DNA of 64,000 bases from Archilochus colubris. Taxonomy: Eukaryota; Chordata; Aves; Apodiformes; Trochilidae. The first letter of the stretch is position 1. The number at the start of each line of letters is the position of its first letter. Under the pieces are notes generated by a model. It saw only the letters and a list, made by a program, of their open reading frames with translations, did not search any database and was not told where the DNA came from. This document shows, piece by piece, positions 26,897 through 38,834 of this stretch. A program made the position numbers and the translations under genes. The stretch spans positions 132,586,792 to 132,650,791 of the forward strand of contig CM041084.1 in NCBI GenBank assembly GCA_023079485.1, in the 5' to 3' direction.

Positions 26897-26901
26897 ACCA
26901 C
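26897..26901. repeat. target-site duplication, right copy, of solo LTR 2
   Basis: ACCAC, matching 26069-26073. Confidence 0.85.
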
Positions 26902-27533
26902 AAACACAATCAGTCTTGTCCAATTCAGGCAATCTAGAGTTTGATATGCTTGTAGGAATTCATATGTGACATTAAATGTTCTATCCATGCACATAAAGAA
27001 AAACTGATCTAAGAATTTAGTATTTACTCTATGAACACTAATCACTGGCCAATTAACTTACTCCCAATCTTCTTTGAGAAAAAGAGAGAACTCACAAAGC
27101 CCTACACCTTCCATCCTCTGGGGAAGTCAGATTTATCTTCTAATTGGACACAGGGTGGCAGAACTTTCCAATAGAACCAACACAGTTCTTTCAACATTTT
27201 GGTTGGGCCTCCTTTCTGATTTCAAACATTTGCTATCCACCTCTGCAATGACTCAAGGGAATGTGTCTTCCACTGATTTGCTATGAAATCAGATTTTTCT
27301 ACCACATCTGAGCTAAAGCAAATTGTATTGTAAGCCAATTTCTCACCCACTCTGCCATTATGGCCTGATATCAGTTGCTTCCATCAACTCAACCAGCTGA
27401 CATTTTAGATGGATAAAACACAATACTATATTATATTATCTTTTATTTTTTCCAAAAAATAGTTCAACTCACCTCTTAGAATTATTAATAAAAGTCCCTG
27501 CTTCATTTAATTGAATTAGACAATACAATTTAT
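26902..27533. other. single-copy DNA, no gene seen
   Basis: Nothing beyond short open frames. Confidence 0.55.
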
Positions 27534-27735
27534 TTCATAGAATCATAGAATTGGCTGGGTTGGAAGGGACCTCAGAGATCATCGAGTCCAACCCTTGAAC
27601 CACCGTTGCGGTTGCTAGACCATGGCACTGAGTGCCACATCCAGTCTCTTTTTAAATATCTCCAGGGATGGAGAATCCACTGCTTCCTGGGGCAGCCCAT
27701 TCCAATGCTTGATCACCCTCACAGTAAAGAAAGGG
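27534..27735 (-). mobile_element. CR1 3' end, minus strand, well preserved
   Basis: About 200 bp. It begins with two tail units (CATAGAATCATAGAAT) at the left, then the untranslated end and the last roughly 38 codons of CR1 ORF2 on the minus strand: a continuous FFTVRVIKHWNGLPQ reading followed by SPSLEIFKKRLDVAL. The C-terminal frame has no stop or frameshift, so this is probably the youngest-looking CR1 piece in the window. Its 5' truncation point is near 27735. The open frame continues into unrelated sequence (to 27815), which is chance. Confidence 0.9.
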
Positions 27736-28811
27736 ACAGTCTGCTCCTGTGCTTTCAAAACTAGCTCCTTGAAGTACATTGGTTGCAGTGATACACATAT
27801 TGTTTGAAGCAACAAAACTGGGATCCAGGTGATGAAAATTTTTATTCCTCACGATCTTCGAAAGGGGATGATATCTTTTCTCAATGAGCACTTTGCATTT
27901 CTTAGAAACACCACTATGAGAAACAATTGGAGACTTATACATCATATTCTGACTTGATACTTTTTGTTATTATTAATTCTTTTTATTCCGGAAGACATTT
28001 TCCAAAAAGCCTCCAATGTTCCTGATTATTTTGCAATCTTATCTTTAGACATCATCAGGAATAAAGTGTTACAGATCACATTGCAGATCATTTTCAGGCA
28101 AAACTGATTACTAGAAGGAAAAGTGTATTGCATAGGCAAATTTCCAAGATCTTGCTCATTAAATTCATCACTGAGATAAATTGTTATTCAGAATTAAATG
28201 AGATCAGAATCGAAATGTTAATTAAAATTTATCAGATATTTCAAGCTAAGAAAAATACAAAACAGAGATGTCATATGAGAAAAATCTATTAACTGGTACA
28301 AGAATGATAAGAAATGTTATTTCCTAATTCTTAAGCTGGAATATTCTACATGAAAATTGGAATGTTTACAGCTTATTTTTACTAGTGATCATAAATATTA
28401 TATGGAACTAATTACATAGAAAAAAATAAAGAAACTTCTCATATACCATATGTGTGTATATATATATATATATATTAATGCTAATCAATAGAAACATTGC
28501 ACCACTCTGAAGAAGACAGAAGATGACTCACTCATCAATATTTATCTGATGTTAAGCCAGACAAAGAATGTCATCACTATGACGAAGCAATTCAGACAAA
28601 AGGGTGAATATTTACCCTAATATATTACCAACCTGCATTTTCTTGTTTTTTACTTTAAAATTAGATTGTGGCTACCACTATCAAAGTTTAAAAAAGAATC
28701 TTACTTTGTATTGACCCCATCCATGAGAGGAGGGTGTCAATAGATAACGACAACATGAAAAAGAGGAACTATTGCACAATTCAGACTATTTCTTTTTCTG
28801 ACCTTGATAGT
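27736..28811. other. AT-rich DNA with a TA microsatellite
   Basis: No gene seen. Contains the (GT/AT) run at 28450-28475. Confidence 0.55.
28450..28475. repeat. (TG)n(TA)n microsatellite
   Basis: A short TGTGTG run passing into about nine TA units. Confidence 0.85.
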
Positions 28812-28987
28812 GAGGTGTGTGGGGGGTGTGGTTTTGTGGTGGGTGTGGGTTTGTGTTGGTTTGGTGTGGGAGCGGGGGCCAATAAGAGAGCAGCTGACAC
28901 CAGGAGAGGTTTTTGTGGGTGGGGGTGGGGGGGGGGGGGGTGTGGGTTGGGTGGTGTGGTGGGTGGTGGGGTGGGGGGGTTGTAGGG
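28812..28987 (+). repeat. guanine-rich GT/G tract, likely G-quadruplex former
   Basis: Two G-rich blocks (about 28812-28876 and 28916-28987) with many runs of three or more G separated by one to four bases, including a run of 13 G at 28928-28940. The blocks are separated by ordinary sequence. The open frames across it translate to glycine and valine/tryptophan runs and are not credible proteins. It stands out sharply from the AT-rich surroundings. Confidence 0.85.
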
Positions 28988-29225
28988 AAATTGGGATGCT
29001 AATTTGGTCCCTCCTAGAATCCTTTCAGCAAGGTATGTGGATTAGCTACTCTGATCTCTTCCTCATTTGCTACAAGAAGGATTTCATCACAGTAAGAAAT
29101 ATTTGGCTGTTGCTGCCTTTGAATGAGAGAATTTTAGTAATCACCTCTCACAGTCCAGGGACAAGAACCAAACTCAGTCTAAACAATTAAAAAAAATTTA
29201 AAAAAAGAAAAAAAGTGTTCGAACT

Positions 29226-30178
29226 GGCTACACAATAGAGTCCAAAGAGTGGTGCAGAGTCCAGCTGCAGATCTGTAACCAGTGGAGTCCTCCGGGGATC
29301 AGTTCTGTGTCCAGTCCCATTCAACATCTTTATCAATGACCTTGATGATGGGATTCATGATTCAGAGGGACCCAGACAGACTGGAGAGTTGGGCATGGAG
29401 AAATCTAATTAATTACAAGGACAAGTGTAATTGTGTCTTACATTTGTGAACAACTCCAGGTACCAGTATAGGTTGGGGACTGAGCTATTAGAGAACAGTG
29501 AAGGGAAAAGGGATCTGGGGGTGCTGGTGGATGGAAGGATGACCATGAGCCAACAATGTGCCCTTCTGGCAAAGAAGGCCAATGGCATCCTGGGGTGCAT
29601 TAGAAGGAAGGTGGCCAGTAGGTGGAGAGAGCTTCTCCTCTGCCCCAGCTCTACCCTGCTGATGCCACATCTGGAATATTGTGTCCAGTTCTGGGCCCCT
29701 CAGTTCCAGAAGGAACAGGAATTGCTTGAAAGAGTCCAGCACAGAGCGACTAAAATGATTAAGGGAGTAGAACATCTCCGTTACAAGGAGAGGCTGAGGG
29801 AGCTGGGTCTCTTCACCTTGGAGGAGACTGAGGGGCAACCTCATTAATGTTTATAAATATGTAAAGGCTGAGTGCCAGGAGGACAAAGCCAGGCTCTGCC
29901 CAGTGATGTCCAATGATAGGAAAAAGAGCAATGAGTACAAGCTTGGGCACAGGAGATTCCACATAAATATGAGGAAAAACTTTTTGACTGTGAGGGTGAC
30001 AGAGCCCTAGAACAGACTGCCCAGGGAAGTTGTGAAGTCTCCTTCTCTGGAGATATTCCAAACCTGCCTGGGCACATTCCTGTGTGACCTGCTGTAGGTG
30101 ACCCTGCTCTGGCAGGGGAGTTGGACTCTGATCATTCAAGGTCTCTTCCAACTCCTACCTTTCTGTTATTTCTGTGAA
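29226..30178 (+). mobile_element. CR1 LINE fragment with internal deletion
   Basis: Starts in the reverse transcriptase at a segment equivalent to SGVPQGSVLGP (near 29285-29320), then FINDLDDGI at about 29330-29355. It then jumps to a CLTF...YQYRLG segment (29430-29475), so the roughly 100 bp that normally carry the FADD catalytic site are missing. The open frame 29431-29847 keeps ENSEGKRDLGVLVDGRM, QQCALLAKKANGILGCIRRKVAS, HLEYCVQFWAPQFQKEQELL and RATKMIKGVEHLRYKERL. Decayed C-terminal and untranslated sequence follows to about 30178, and the tail is degraded. Confidence 0.93.
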
Positions 30179-31385
30179 AAACTGAGAGATAAGCTTCAAA
30201 ATTGCTTGATAGACACTTCTTCACTGTTCTGAAAGCAGCTCAAATGCTGACACCCGGACATGATGTTTCTCTGGGAAATCTGAATACTTAAATGGGACAT
30301 GGAACATACAACTGCTATACCACTTGGAATGCTAATATTTCTCAGAAAATGTAAACCATTGCTTCTGCCACTGACAGCTTCTGGTTTGCCTTACTGATCC
30401 ACATATTTTCACCATCAGTTACACTGGGTTTTGAAATTGCATGAGATTGCTCACTAGTCCCAATAGAGTTTTCCGTCAAAACTCCAGGATAAATGAAAAT
30501 GTGGACCTTTTCTTAGAGTATCTTCATAAATGAATGAGGCAAAATAAATCTCATTGCACCAATAAATAAATAAATATGAAAGTCATCCTGCAATAATTAA
30601 TAATTTATCATAAATAAATTCCCTGTTATATTACACACAAGACTGCCTAGAGAAATTTAATTCCAAGAATTCAACATAAAAAACATAATGATCTTTTTAT
30701 TACAATATTTCTAGAATACATCTTGAACGAAAACTTGGGTGGACTGTGGAATCACTTGATTTTTACTTCATTCACAGTGTTAAAGAAGAAGTAGCCTTTT
30801 TTACCTCAAGTTTCTGAGGTCTGAGGTAGTAATAAGTATTTTGGATCAAAATATTTTTTAAAAAATCAGGTCTGCAGTGACCTTTATTAAATATATCACA
30901 ACACCTTAGGCTAACTTCTGCCTGTCAATAATTCTGTATTTTGCATTCTTCATTGGTCTTTAGTCTTCTAGACTTTTGCCCTAATATTAATGGAAACCCT
31001 ACATGCAATGGGTGGGATGTTCTTGCTGTCTCTCATAGCCTCAAGGGATCATAATTTCTGTTAAACTCTATATGTCATCAAGACTGTATTATTTGTTCAC
31101 CAAGTTGATATGCCATGAAAATCACCCTCTTCAGATTGTACTGCTTTAGATACAGAACTAAAATTTCCACAGTTCTAATTCATTCAAGAACTTGATCTCC
31201 TACTCCTATGCTTCTCTTCCAGTACAAATTTTTAGAAGGAAACATGGCTGGATAGTGTACAATCAATTTACTCATTTCTAGAGGCAAAGTTGCTTGTTAT
31301 TTGGAGAAGCAGAAACTATAGAATCACAGATAGAAGTGGAACATGTTGGCCTACTCTCTTGGGTGAAAAAATAGTACTGTTAAAT

Positions 31386-31636
31386 TGTTTATTTTTACAG
31401 ATCTAATGACCACAACCACATTAAGAAAACTGTTAAGTGATATTCCATACATTAGGCTGCTAGTAGAGTGGCTTAAATCTAAGTCAGGAACAATCACGTC
31501 AGTAGCTCTATTGTTAGATTCCTTTGTTGATACAACAATTTGCACTGAACTGGCTACCATCATTTCAGAAATGAGTGCAAAAGCATTTTTTCTCCAATAT
31601 GCCCGTAAAAATGCTATTCACTTGCATCATTACTGA
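31386..31636 (+). other. possible small exon or chance open frame, unidentified
   Basis: An open frame of about 83 residues ending in TGA. It is leucine/isoleucine rich with plausible helices (DIPYIRLLVEWLKSKSG, then ELATIISEMSAKAFFLQYAR). A pyrimidine tract and TTTTTACAG precede the first codons, which would serve as a 3' splice site if this were a terminal exon. I do not recognise the protein. The opposite strand is also open for 70 residues (31351-31563), so a local shortage of stop codons could explain it. Treat as weak. Confidence 0.15.
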
Positions 31637-32473
31637 TCTCTAAATGAAGCTGGTTTATTCTAATGCAAAAGAGATATAAAACACTCAGTTCAGCAACAAA
31701 TTCTGAGGGTGACAAGAAACTCAGGCAGCATTAGGATTTCTATCACAGCTACCTTTACACATGCAAACACACACAAGTTCTACACAGAGATGACTCTGAT
31801 AATCCCTTTGAATTTATCAATAAAACCAACAAAATACCCCACAATGTGACTGGGAAAGCTATGATTGAATAATTCTTTCCTGTCAAGCAAAAGCTTTTTT
31901 TATCAAATTTTCCTGGAGTTTGGTAGTATTGAAAACAATACAATGGCACTAGAGAAACAAGGTAGGAAATTGGTTTGATGAGAAGATGCATCTAAATGAC
32001 ATCTGGATTACTGCTTGTCATCACTTTATCTCTGCAACTGTGAAACAATTCACATGGCTGAATTGTTAATGAAAAATAATTTGTAGAGAGAAGTGTCTAG
32101 ATATGTGCCTCTAAGGAGCATGATACAGATAAGGCTCAGACATATCTTGTTGCCTGCCATCAAAATGTAAGCACAATACCCAAGCAAATTTGATTTGGGT
32201 GTCTTTTACTACATGCAGAATTCCTGAAAGCAAGATAATACACTATTTATGAGTATATACCAGTTATTTACACAGTGGATAAGCCAGACTAGAATGATAC
32301 AAGGTTAAGCATTAATGTCTTCAACATCAGAAAAAAGGCACCCAAGGAATACTTGCCAGTGACTGATGGCTGATAAGTCAGCAGGGAAGTGTTGGCTTCC
32401 ATCACTCATTGGAGTGGGCTGACCTTTAAAACTTGAACTAACCCTCCAACTCTGCCTTTTTTTCCTGGTGATT

Positions 32474-32673
32474 TTATACCTTTTCCTTACTCTGCTTCTT
32501 CCTGAGTTTCTGGCTAACTACTAGAAGCTCCTTAATCGCTTCTGCCTTTGTTTTTTTTTTCTTACATGGCTTTAGCTTACGAATTAACTTGCAGCTCAAC
32601 ATTTTCTTCTTCAGTAATGCTGAGTCAAAGTCACTTAGCTGGGCTTCACCGAACTGGGCCTTGCTCATGGACA
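32474..32673 (-). other. possible terminal coding exon, lysine-rich C-terminus, unidentified
   Basis: On the minus strand GGATTTCAG ends at 32675 with a pyrimidine-rich stretch upstream (TCTGGTCTCTTCTG), a good 3' splice-site shape. The frame then runs about 66 codons to TAA at 32474-32476. The first in-frame Met is at 32668. The product begins SMSKAQFGEAQLSDFDSAL and turns into a basic, helix-like tail (KKKKTKAEAIKELL, then KLRKKQSKEK), as in nuclear or nucleolar proteins. I do not recognise the family and no other exon of a gene is evident nearby. It could be a genuine last exon of a minus-strand gene, a fragment of a retrocopy, or chance. Confidence 0.25.
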
Positions 32674-34150
32674 CCTGAAATCCTGGGTTGGCAGCTACAG
32701 AAGAGACCAGACAACTTTAATTAGTATCCATGTTTGTTCTGGTGCTGATAAGAGATAACAGCTTCAAGGAATTCACACAGCTGATAGTAATTAACACACA
32801 TACTGCGTATTCACATTTGCAGTTTTTTATAGAATAAGATTTTTGTAGACTACTGGGTGGGTACATTTGTATTTCTATCATGCTTCAGCTATGGAGAAGA
32901 CTGGAAAACTACCAACTGTGATACAATCCAATCATTGTCTACATGCAGAAATTAAAATGTGGTGTGAGTCCTATGAAAACTATTACCCTGTTAGAAGCAG
33001 GTGTCTAAAATATCTAAAAAAAAATGTAGATAGAAGATTAACATCTTACATCTATATCAGATGTATTGATTTCCTCTATCAACAATGGGTTACACGATGA
33101 ACTTTTTTTCATTCCTGCACTTCAGCAAAGGTTATCTTGTAGTTACCAGGAAGACAGGAAAGGAAAGTATGCTGGTTCAATGAATCATATTAAGGATAAA
33201 AATATATGCTTTAAAATGTGCATATGGTTTTCAGATGACAAAAGTGTCCAGGAGAAGGACTTAATGGTAAACGTGAGACAGCACCAGCTGCATCAGAGCC
33301 CTGTAACTAAAGAGTAAAGTTTGGATCAGCATATAAAGGAAAAAATGGCATGAACATTTTACACACTTTCTAGTGCTATAAACAAGGATATAGAGCACTA
33401 CTGAAATACATTTGCATTAATTTCTCCTGTAATATTATATTGTTGGTGGGAAGGGATTCTGAAATTAAGATTATTATAATTACAGAATATTTGTTTGACG
33501 TGAGGCACACTGTATTTGTGTCAGTTTTCCCACTGCTGCTAAAATCAGAATTTTTAGAGAGTGGCTTTCTGATGGTGAGACACTGAATGATGTTGAAAGG
33601 CTTATTTCTTGGGCCTCAATTCTACAGACATAGCATGCCCAAGCAAAATGAAGGTATGGTTTTGGGTTCACATATTTCATCTTCTTAAAAAGGACATACA
33701 CTACCAACAGAAGAGGCAAAATGGCATTACTCAAAAGACTGCTACCAAAGGGAAATAGCACTGCAGAGCTCCATGGACCCATTCCACAAGGGGATCCATG
33801 TGAACAGCAGATATGCAGAACAGCCAAATAGAAAATCTGCCATCCACGAGCAAAGACTGGACATATTATTGCATGAGAAAATGAAGCATTTGAGAGAAAA
33901 GAAAAATATTTAGGTGTTCTGAAAAATCTATTCTCTCTGTGCCTGAGAGACCTAATGCAACTGTTGAGAAGCTAAGGGTGCCCATGCTGAACGTCTGCAG
34001 CATGAGGCACTGTTGAAGCCATTACTGGGAGACTGCTTTCTTTAAAACTGTCAGCACTGTAGAAAGGATATTAGAAAAGTAAAAGAGGTTTTCAAGACAG
34101 ATACAGGGATTATTTGAAGACTGGATAATTTGCTTACCACTTCCATTCCA

Positions 34151-34170
34151 TTTTTTTTTTTTTTTTTTTT
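34151..34170. repeat. poly-T run
   Basis: Twenty uninterrupted T. Confidence 0.9.
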
Positions 34171-37100
34171 AACTATATGCAAAGCAGCAACAAGACAGTT
34201 GCTAGAAGTTATAGTCAGGCAAATCCATGATTAGAAACAGAAGTGATTACCAGTTGGCATAACTTCCCCAGGAATATAATCATTCATCTGATGCATGAAA
34301 TCTTGAAATAGCATTTAGAATCACCCCACTTAGTACCTCAAGAACTCAAATACCTAATTTAGGAGATTTATAGTAAGTACAGAATAATCATAATTTTCAA
34401 CAGATTACAGAAACGTTAGAAAGCCTGAATCACTGGAGGTTTTTCTTTTTTTGTTGTAAATTCCTAAACTGGGAGCCTTAGTTTCAAAAAATTTAGTGAG
34501 ATAAATCAGGGTTTAATTCACCCAAGTTATCTTGCACAACTGATTGAATACAGTAAAGGAGAAATTAAATGAAAACAAGGTGAAATCAGGGAGCAAACGG
34601 GGATGACAGGAAATCAGGCAGAAAAGGAAAGGAAATAATTTTAAAAAAACCCAAACAGATACTACCACTTCCTAAAAAATCTTGTCTCAGAGAAAAGGAT
34701 AGTGGTGATTGCTCTTGGGAGTCAGTACAGCCAGGAATAGAAAGCTATTCATTGGATACAGTGATGGATATTTAAGTAACTAACTAACCTGAAATGCATC
34801 ATTAAGTAAAAGCAGTAGACATGATTACTTTTCTGCAGATATATGAAAACCAGTTTTTGCTATTTTTGTTCTCAAGATAGGCTCTAAGATGCCAACTGAT
34901 TTCAGTGGAAGCAAGTAATAGTGCCTGTTTTAAATATGGTTGTCAAAACAAGGTTCTGAACAAGTTCAAAGATCAGACAAATTATAGAATCCAAGAAGAG
35001 GTTCTACCAGAGTGGGAGGGAGAGAGAAATCATGGTAAATAAAATGAAATTATAGGAAAGAAAGTGTAGTCTTGTGAAACATTGGCTCATGCTTAGCTTT
35101 GATGCAGTAATAGTTGGTGTTATTTTTACCCCATGGAGGTAGAAGCAAAATGGAAGTAGCATGTACTTAGAGTTCATTCACAGATATTCAGCACATCATT
35201 CTCTTTAGCACAAACTTGAATCCTAAAACTTACAATTGCTTCAGCATTGACCTTCTGTCACTGGAGAGAAGGTCTGTCCAAGCACAATGAGACACTCCCT
35301 TCTCATCAACTACAAGAGGGAGAGGGAATTGAGTAGAGAATGAAATTTAATGGACATGACAATAAGATACCAAAAATCTAAAGGAAAGATCAAGAAACAC
35401 ATATACTGCACAGCATAGGCAGTAGAAAATAATAGAGAAGGGAGATCATATGCTTGCAGTCTTAGAAGACAGACAGGGTCTTCCAAAAGAGGTAAAGCAT
35501 ATTGTAAAACCTTGGCCATTTCAATTAAGCAATTCCTGGCAAAAAAACAGCTTTCAGAAGGTATTTATCTATCTGTAGAAGTGACAATAATAATGAATAG
35601 CAATGATGAGTGACAGACTTGTGTATTTCATCAACATTTCATCTCCAATCTTAAAGACATGCTCATCTGACCCGAAAAGTATGGATTTCTGTACACTAGG
35701 TATTTCTATATTTGTACAACTGTGAGAAGTATGCCATGTATGTAAACTCAAATATGGAGCTAGCTGGCATAAAATCAATATTTCTATCACTGTAGTTACC
35801 TCAGTCAAATTCCTAAGTACTAGGATGCTCTGTACCATCTGCAAAAATTTGCACTTGAGAGACATTGCAGGGATTTAGCTGCTGCCATACTTCAGAGTCT
35901 ATCATATCCATGTACTCTACTGCAAAATATTAACTGGCAGTCTGAACTGCCTATGTGACTGACATTTTCTCCCCATTTGTTCTCATAGCAGTTTTATGGG
36001 CTTAATTCCTCATCTTATATCAAAGAAGAAATAATTAACCCTGAATAACCATGAAGGCAAACTTGAAATGTCAAATATACACAGTCTCATGCACTGTTGG
36101 TCACTTCTGATGCACACTTGCAGATTCAGGGAACTATCTCTACAGTCATTATTAATGCACTTTTTTTCCCATCTTCTGTAAATGAATTACAATGGTGAAG
36201 AACTGTATTTTTTTTTTCATGGATACTGCAGGGTCTCCCCATGCTCTCTGCAGGCTCCTCTGGTAAGGCTCACTACCCATTTGAAATGTGACAGAAATCC
36301 CTAATTCATCTTAATTTAAAAATTACTCAAGGGTCATCTTGCATGGTGCTGGTTTCCACATGGTCAAAATGGTCACTTCATGCCCTTGGGACTCAGTTCA
36401 GAAATTCAGATGGAGAAAAGAGTGAGGAGCAGGACACAACACCTGCCCTCCTTGAGCTCAGTCACCTGCATTTGTTTATCAGTTCGGTTAAAAGACCCTT
36501 CCAGTTAGTTTGTGCTTGCAATTAAATAATCTGAAGCAGATACAGTCTTGTAGATGGTTAAATAATAAGCAATCCAGTAAATTCAACATTATTTTGTAGA
36601 ATGTTGTAGCATATACCTCTGAATATGTGAATGTAGATTTGCAATATATATACCCTCTATTAATCAACATATGCACAGAGTGCTTTCCAGTCAGATGCAC
36701 CCACAAGACTTCATTAATTCAACAAAACCTTGCTTCAATTACATGATATTCAGTGGGTTACAAAGGAAAAAAAGTTCATGTTTGTTTAATTGTTTGAGTG
36801 TAGGGTGTCAGTTTGCTTGTACAGATTTTCAGTGTTAACAGATAACCTTCTAGGTAACTTTTCCTTTATTGGCTTTAGAAATTTGTAATTTGAAGCTGGA
36901 AAATAAGTAATTTCATGCTTCAGGTATAACAATACTGAGACTTCTTATCCTCTCCTCACATGAGGAAATGTGCTATTATTATCAGACATGGTACACCCAA
37001 GAAGCACTCTTGCTAACTTAGATGAAAAACTTCCCTGATGTCACGAGGTGACTTTAAAAGCTATTATATATTCATTCTTTCTGAAGCTGACTGATGATGT

Positions 37101-37175
37101 TAGAATGGATGGCAAATGTCTCAAAAGAAATAACTTTTGGAAATTTCAGCATTAGTTTATCCATATTTGCCATCT

Positions 37176-37231
37176 CTTTGATATGGTACCACATACGGTA
37201 CCACTTTGATATGGTAACCCATATGTAAAGC
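37176..37231. repeat. imperfect 28-bp tandem duplication
   Basis: CTTTGATATGGTA occurs at 37176 and again 28 bp later at 37204, with the rest of the unit diverged. The first unit contains two GGTACC palindromes. Confidence 0.6.
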
Positions 37232-37263
37232 AAAGTCACAGCCTTTGCCTGCCTACTCATAAT

Positions 37264-37319
37264 GATTTTCTTTTCCAAGATAACTGCATCAGATTTTCTT
37301 TTCCAAGATAACTGCATCA
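37264..37319. repeat. perfect 28-bp tandem duplication
   Basis: Two identical 28-bp units, 37264-37291 and 37292-37319, each starting GATTTTCTTTTCC. It has the same period as the diverged duplication about 60 bp upstream. Perfect identity implies a recent event. Confidence 0.95.
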
Positions 37320-37696
37320 GGTTCTGGAAACTAGAAAGTCAGATTAGATGTATTTTCTAATTATAATAATTATAACAGAATATTTTTATGGAGAAAAGAA
37401 AAACAGACATTTCTCAACAAGGAAACCAAAATAAATCTTCTTGGAGTACAGTTGCCCTTCACCACTAATTTCATCCAATATTTAAAATATAATTTTCCTG
37501 TAAAACTCTCAAAAATAATATGTGTAATAATAAACAGGTGTCAACAATAAAAAATCCACCTGTTAGGTGATATCTGTGGCATGACAGCTTTGAATCATTT
37601 ACTGTGAAAAAAAGCCATTTAGGCAATGTCATATTCCTTGATGTTCAAGTGAGGAAGAAAGGAATAAAAAAAAGCTCTTCATTTGTTTGTGTGTCT

Positions 37697-37770
37697 CTCT
37701 CTATATAAATATATCTGTATAAGTATATGTATGTTTGTATTTATATATCATGTATATAAATACATGTAAC
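37697..37770. repeat. degenerate TA-rich tract
   Basis: Alternating TATA, TATG and CTCT motifs, typical of a decayed microsatellite. Confidence 0.6.
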
Positions 37771-38806
37771 TTGATATATGGATGGGAAAGTGCAAGGGAT
37801 TCCCTCCCAAATTAAAAAAATATGTTATGGAACAAGGGTCTGTGGAGCAAAGAAATTGTATTAAGAGGAGCCTGGTGTAATGCATTGGATCAAGCATAGC
37901 TGGCAGATTGGTAAAAACACAAACAAACAAACAGTTGGTTGTGCTGACATTCTTCCTCTGATGTGACTGTTTTGTCTGCCTGTTTATATTTGGCTGTGAA
38001 ATGCTCACATTACATGGATGACAGATCAGGAATATGTGTCCTCTGTAAGCATAAGGAAAAGTCTTAATTTCATGTTATTTTAGTCATGTATTTAACATGC
38101 TGATTTGCACTACATTTCTAAAAAAGAACTCCAATGCTACAGTTGTTGTCTACTAATTCACTGCATGAAAAGCAAGTGCCTGCATTTTTCCTGCTTTCAT
38201 GAGACATCACAAATGATATGTAAAGCTGATAGGGACCTTGTACGTTTTGCCTTTACCCCAATTATGTGTGTAAAATACCAAATAAGTTGTTATCTGTCAT
38301 CATAAGCCTGGAATACAAACCCAGCATCGACAAAGAGAAAGGTAACAGTCACTGTCATGACTGCAGATCTTGTAAACTCTATGTGCTCTTGTACACTGCA
38401 GAAAGCTTATTTCTTCTTTCTCTCCTTCCTGATTTTTTTAGAAAATCAGCAAGAGTTATCATCAAAAGAGTATCCTCTATTAAACAGTCTTGCTTGAGAT
38501 CATACCTGCATAAAAAAAAGGGGTAGCTATACTGCCAGTTTCATATACTGTGAATTTATTGCAGCAATGTGTATTTGGTCGATAGATTTAGATTTCTCTG
38601 AGTAAAGCAAGTAATTTTGCCTTTTGCAGAGTCTGCTACAACTTACTTTGAAGGAAAAAGGTTGTTATGGAAGATCTAATTCATCTTAGTCTTCATACTG
38701 CCACAGATCTGGAGATAAACGTACCAGCAGCAGTGAGTATGAGCCTATATGGAGACCAACTATACTACTGAAAGCACCATGGGCTCAGTACCTGCAATTC
38801 TTCCCT

Positions 38807-38834
38807 GAAAGAAAAAAAAAGAAAAAGAAAAAAG
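38807..38834. repeat. A-rich tract
   Basis: A runs interrupted by single G. Confidence 0.8.

Noticed and set aside
28734..29190. Glycine- and valine-rich open frames
   Set aside because: Produced by the G-rich tract; low-complexity translation with no protein character.
29488..30151. Minus-strand open frames of 118 and 112 residues
   Set aside because: Both are antisense to the CR1 copy at 29226-30178.
31319..31365. Possible CR1 tail on the minus strand (AGAATCACAGATAGAAG)
   Set aside because: Too short and too diverged to separate from chance.
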